A stretch of 64,000 bases of DNA from Prunella strophiata (taxonomy: Eukaryota > Chordata > Aves > Passeriformes > Prunellidae), in NCBI GenBank assembly GCA_036583965.1, contig JAZBQD010000027.1, positions 7,975,187-8,039,186 of the forward strand, read 5' to 3'. The notes beneath the pieces were generated by a model. That model was given only the letters and a program-made list of their open reading frames with translations, was not told where the DNA came from and did no database searches. A program made the position numbers and the translations under genes. Within the stretch, counting starts at the first letter, position 1, and the number at the start of each line of letters is the position of its first letter. This document shows, in pieces, positions 62,085 to 64,000 of the stretch.

Positions 62085-62240
62085 TTATGACTTGAAAGCC
62101 TGATCCTTGTCACTGGGGATTCAAGATGTGGACAGATGAAGAAATTTGCTCAGAGTCAAAAAGAGGATGGGTTACAAAGTTGAGGACTAAAGCAGAACCC
62201 CTGAGTCCTGTGTTTTTGGCCAGTGCCCAGGGGGATCCCT
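62085..62240 (-). mobile_element. MIR-like SINE, reversed
   Basis: The + strand reads gacagatgaagaaatttgct, cagagtc, gttgaggactaaagcagaac, ccctgagtcctgtg, ggccagtgccca. This is the reverse-complement MIR order (acagatggggaaactgaggc, ccaaggtcac, gcagagcagggatttgaacc, ctcctgagtcct, ccagtgccctaacca). Confidence 0.6.
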
Positions 62241-64000
62241 TCTCCTTTCCAGGGATTGAAAGATCAGTGAAATGCTTCCAATGGGAACTCTCCAAAACAC
62301 AGCAAATGGGATTTTTCACACTTTGACTAATGAAAGCTTGGCACATGACATGACAAATAAAATCCTCGCTGCCAGCAGTACAGATATATATAAAATGATG
62401 TTTATTTCTACAGGGTTTGTGAATAAGCAAGACATTTTTCACCCATGAAAGGCAGTTTCTATGTGCATGTGTAAGTTAGCAACAACAACAAAAAAAGTGT
62501 GACTGATGATCCCAATGAACATCATCTCAATGAGATTTAAATAGTCATAACTTTTTGCTTTTCAAAAGAAAGTCTCTCTTTTTACTTCACTCTACAAACT
62601 TCTAGGTTTATTGTGGCTATATTTCTCTGCTCTTGACAGAAATGCAGACATAATTAATCCTTCTGTTTCATGTTTAGGAAACTAGTTATCATCACAGGGC
62701 TAGGCATGTACAGAGAGAGATGCAACAAGATGTGCTCAAAAAGCACAGTGCCTGCAAGATCTACTTCCACATGAAAACAAAGCTAGTTTCTAACAAGGGG
62801 GGAGAGCTCATTCTTCTTGCCAAATTATGACATTTCTTTTATTTGATGCTTTTCCCCATGCTTTCTTGGTGCTTTCCACATGACCAGTGCTAGCAAGAGG
62901 AGAGACTAGTCCTTAACTCCTCATGCAGGCAGACTAAAAGTGATTAGACACAGACTGGGACTGACCAACATGCACTAAAGACACACTTCCAAAACAGACA
63001 GTTTTCTCTCTTTGTCTGCTCAAACTGTTTGGAAAAGAGTGCACTGAAAAAAAGCCCTGAAAACAGTAACTTCTGTGAAAAACTGGTAATGGGATCCTAC
63101 CAAATAAATAAATGATGACCTGGCCATAGCTTTCCAGATCACAGCAAACTTGATATCCCTAGGACAGCTCAGCAGAGGAGCCCTTATAATGGGCTTATGC
63201 CTTATAGGCATTTCAGGGACTTGCCATAGTGTGAAATGTTTACTTTTTTTCAAGTCCAAAAGGATTAGTGGGACTATTTAAAATTTGTTTCAAAGAAACA
63301 ACAGAAGAGCTTTATAGTTCTGCAATAATCAGAAGATATGTAAGAAGAGATAGGTAAGTTGTGAGGTGCTTTAGCACAGCAGAGCATCAGGTTTTATTTG
63401 ATCAATTCTTCTCTACAGCTTGGAATGAATATACACAGTGTGATCCCAGGGCAGGAGTAGCTCCAAACTATGGGCTGAGTATCACAGATCCAAACATGCA
63501 CAGCTGGATCTCAAATGTATAAGCCACTTTGACTTGCACATGAGGAAGGAAAGGGGAAGATTACTATGATCTGAAATGTCAAAGCTTCTTCCACACGATT
63601 AAGTGCATTTACATGTTCTATTCAAACCAGCAGAAGTTGTTTCCAGGCAACAGAAAGAAATGAGTAGGACTCCACACTAGGTATGTGGCTGTACAACATA
63701 CATATGCACTGCTCCTCACCTGAGAGTTTCTAGAAACAGGACAAAATCGTTATTTGGACAGAGAACTGGCAGTGTTACAAGAAAATTACAGGTATTGAAA
63801 AAACTCCCTGTCATTTTCATCCTGGGGGAGAGGACAAGGGATACAGCATAGAGATGATTACGATTCCCTTCCAATAACCACAACCAGATTTCTCATAAAA
63901 GGAGGCAGCCAGATTTCTCCTGCAGCAGGTGCCCTAGAAGGCCATGAGCAGGTAGCACATACTGGCTGTAGCATCCCCAGTAGCCCATTTATCAGGAAAC
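62241..64000. other. Unique non-coding sequence
   Basis: No gene, RNA or transposon recognised to the end of the window. A short atatatataa lies at 62384-62393 with no linked start site. Confidence 0.55.

Noticed and set aside
1..64000. CRISPR arrays, operons, prophage or bacterial mobile elements
   Set aside because: No regularly spaced repeats, no dense coding and no bacterial signals; the sequence has animal-genome character throughout.

Overview
The window looks like a stretch of bird (or at least sauropsid) nuclear genome. It has no operon structure, is AT-rich by eye, and is depleted of CpG over most of its length. Its recognisable dispersed repeats are fragments of CR1 LINEs, including types I associate with birds and types that look like turtle and crocodile copies. 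It also carries very old tRNA-derived MIR-like SINEs. No SINE family typical of mammals, such as Alu or B1, was seen. I cannot name the species.

I found no protein-coding gene, tRNA, rRNA or snRNA that I would stand behind. The open frames are nearly all short, unrelated to any protein I recognise, and interrupted as expected for non-coding DNA. The window is best read as intergenic sequence or the inside of a large intron. Three places are the least unlikely to be expressed: a 307-codon open frame at 23891-24814 flanked by splice-like signals, a coding-like frame on the minus strand near 40.2-40.5 kb, and a zinc-finger-like remnant at 35.1-35.2 kb.

Layout. 1-13.6 kb: unique sequence with small tandem duplications, one copy of an unidentified 102-bp dispersed repeat (8768-8869) and a G-rich tract at 11.4 kb. 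13.6-17.7 kb: a CR1 3' end, a strong G-quadruplex motif at 14.4 kb, an A30 tract, a possible conserved AT-rich block and an ancient amniote-type repeat. 18-31 kb: A-rich tracts, CR1 fragments at 20.9, 23.2 and 28.7-29.3 kb, the long open frame, and a patch with retained CpGs at 29.8-30.5 kb. 31-47 kb: mostly unique sequence with the zinc-finger-like remnant, a possible conserved block at 36.7 kb, a CA microsatellite at 42.9 kb and facing A33 and T31 tracts at 44 kb. 47-57 kb: the densest old-repeat zone, with an ancient repeat at 48.1 kb, MIR-like SINEs at 48.4, 49.6 and 54.2 kb, and CR1 copies at 51.7 and 56.7 kb. 57-64 kb: two regions that look like regulatory or conserved non-coding DNA (57.2-57.8 kb AT-rich; 59.1-59.7 kb with many CpGs), an A36 tract, the second copy of the 102-bp repeat (61523-61624) and a reversed MIR-like SINE at 62.1 kb.

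Because no genes were identified, nothing can be said about genes working together. The most interesting items are the unidentified 102-bp repeat pair, the two CpG-retaining patches, the A33/T31 inverted pair, the G-quadruplex motifs and the long open frame with splice signals. Repeat identifications rest on recalled consensus features and were not run against a repeat library.
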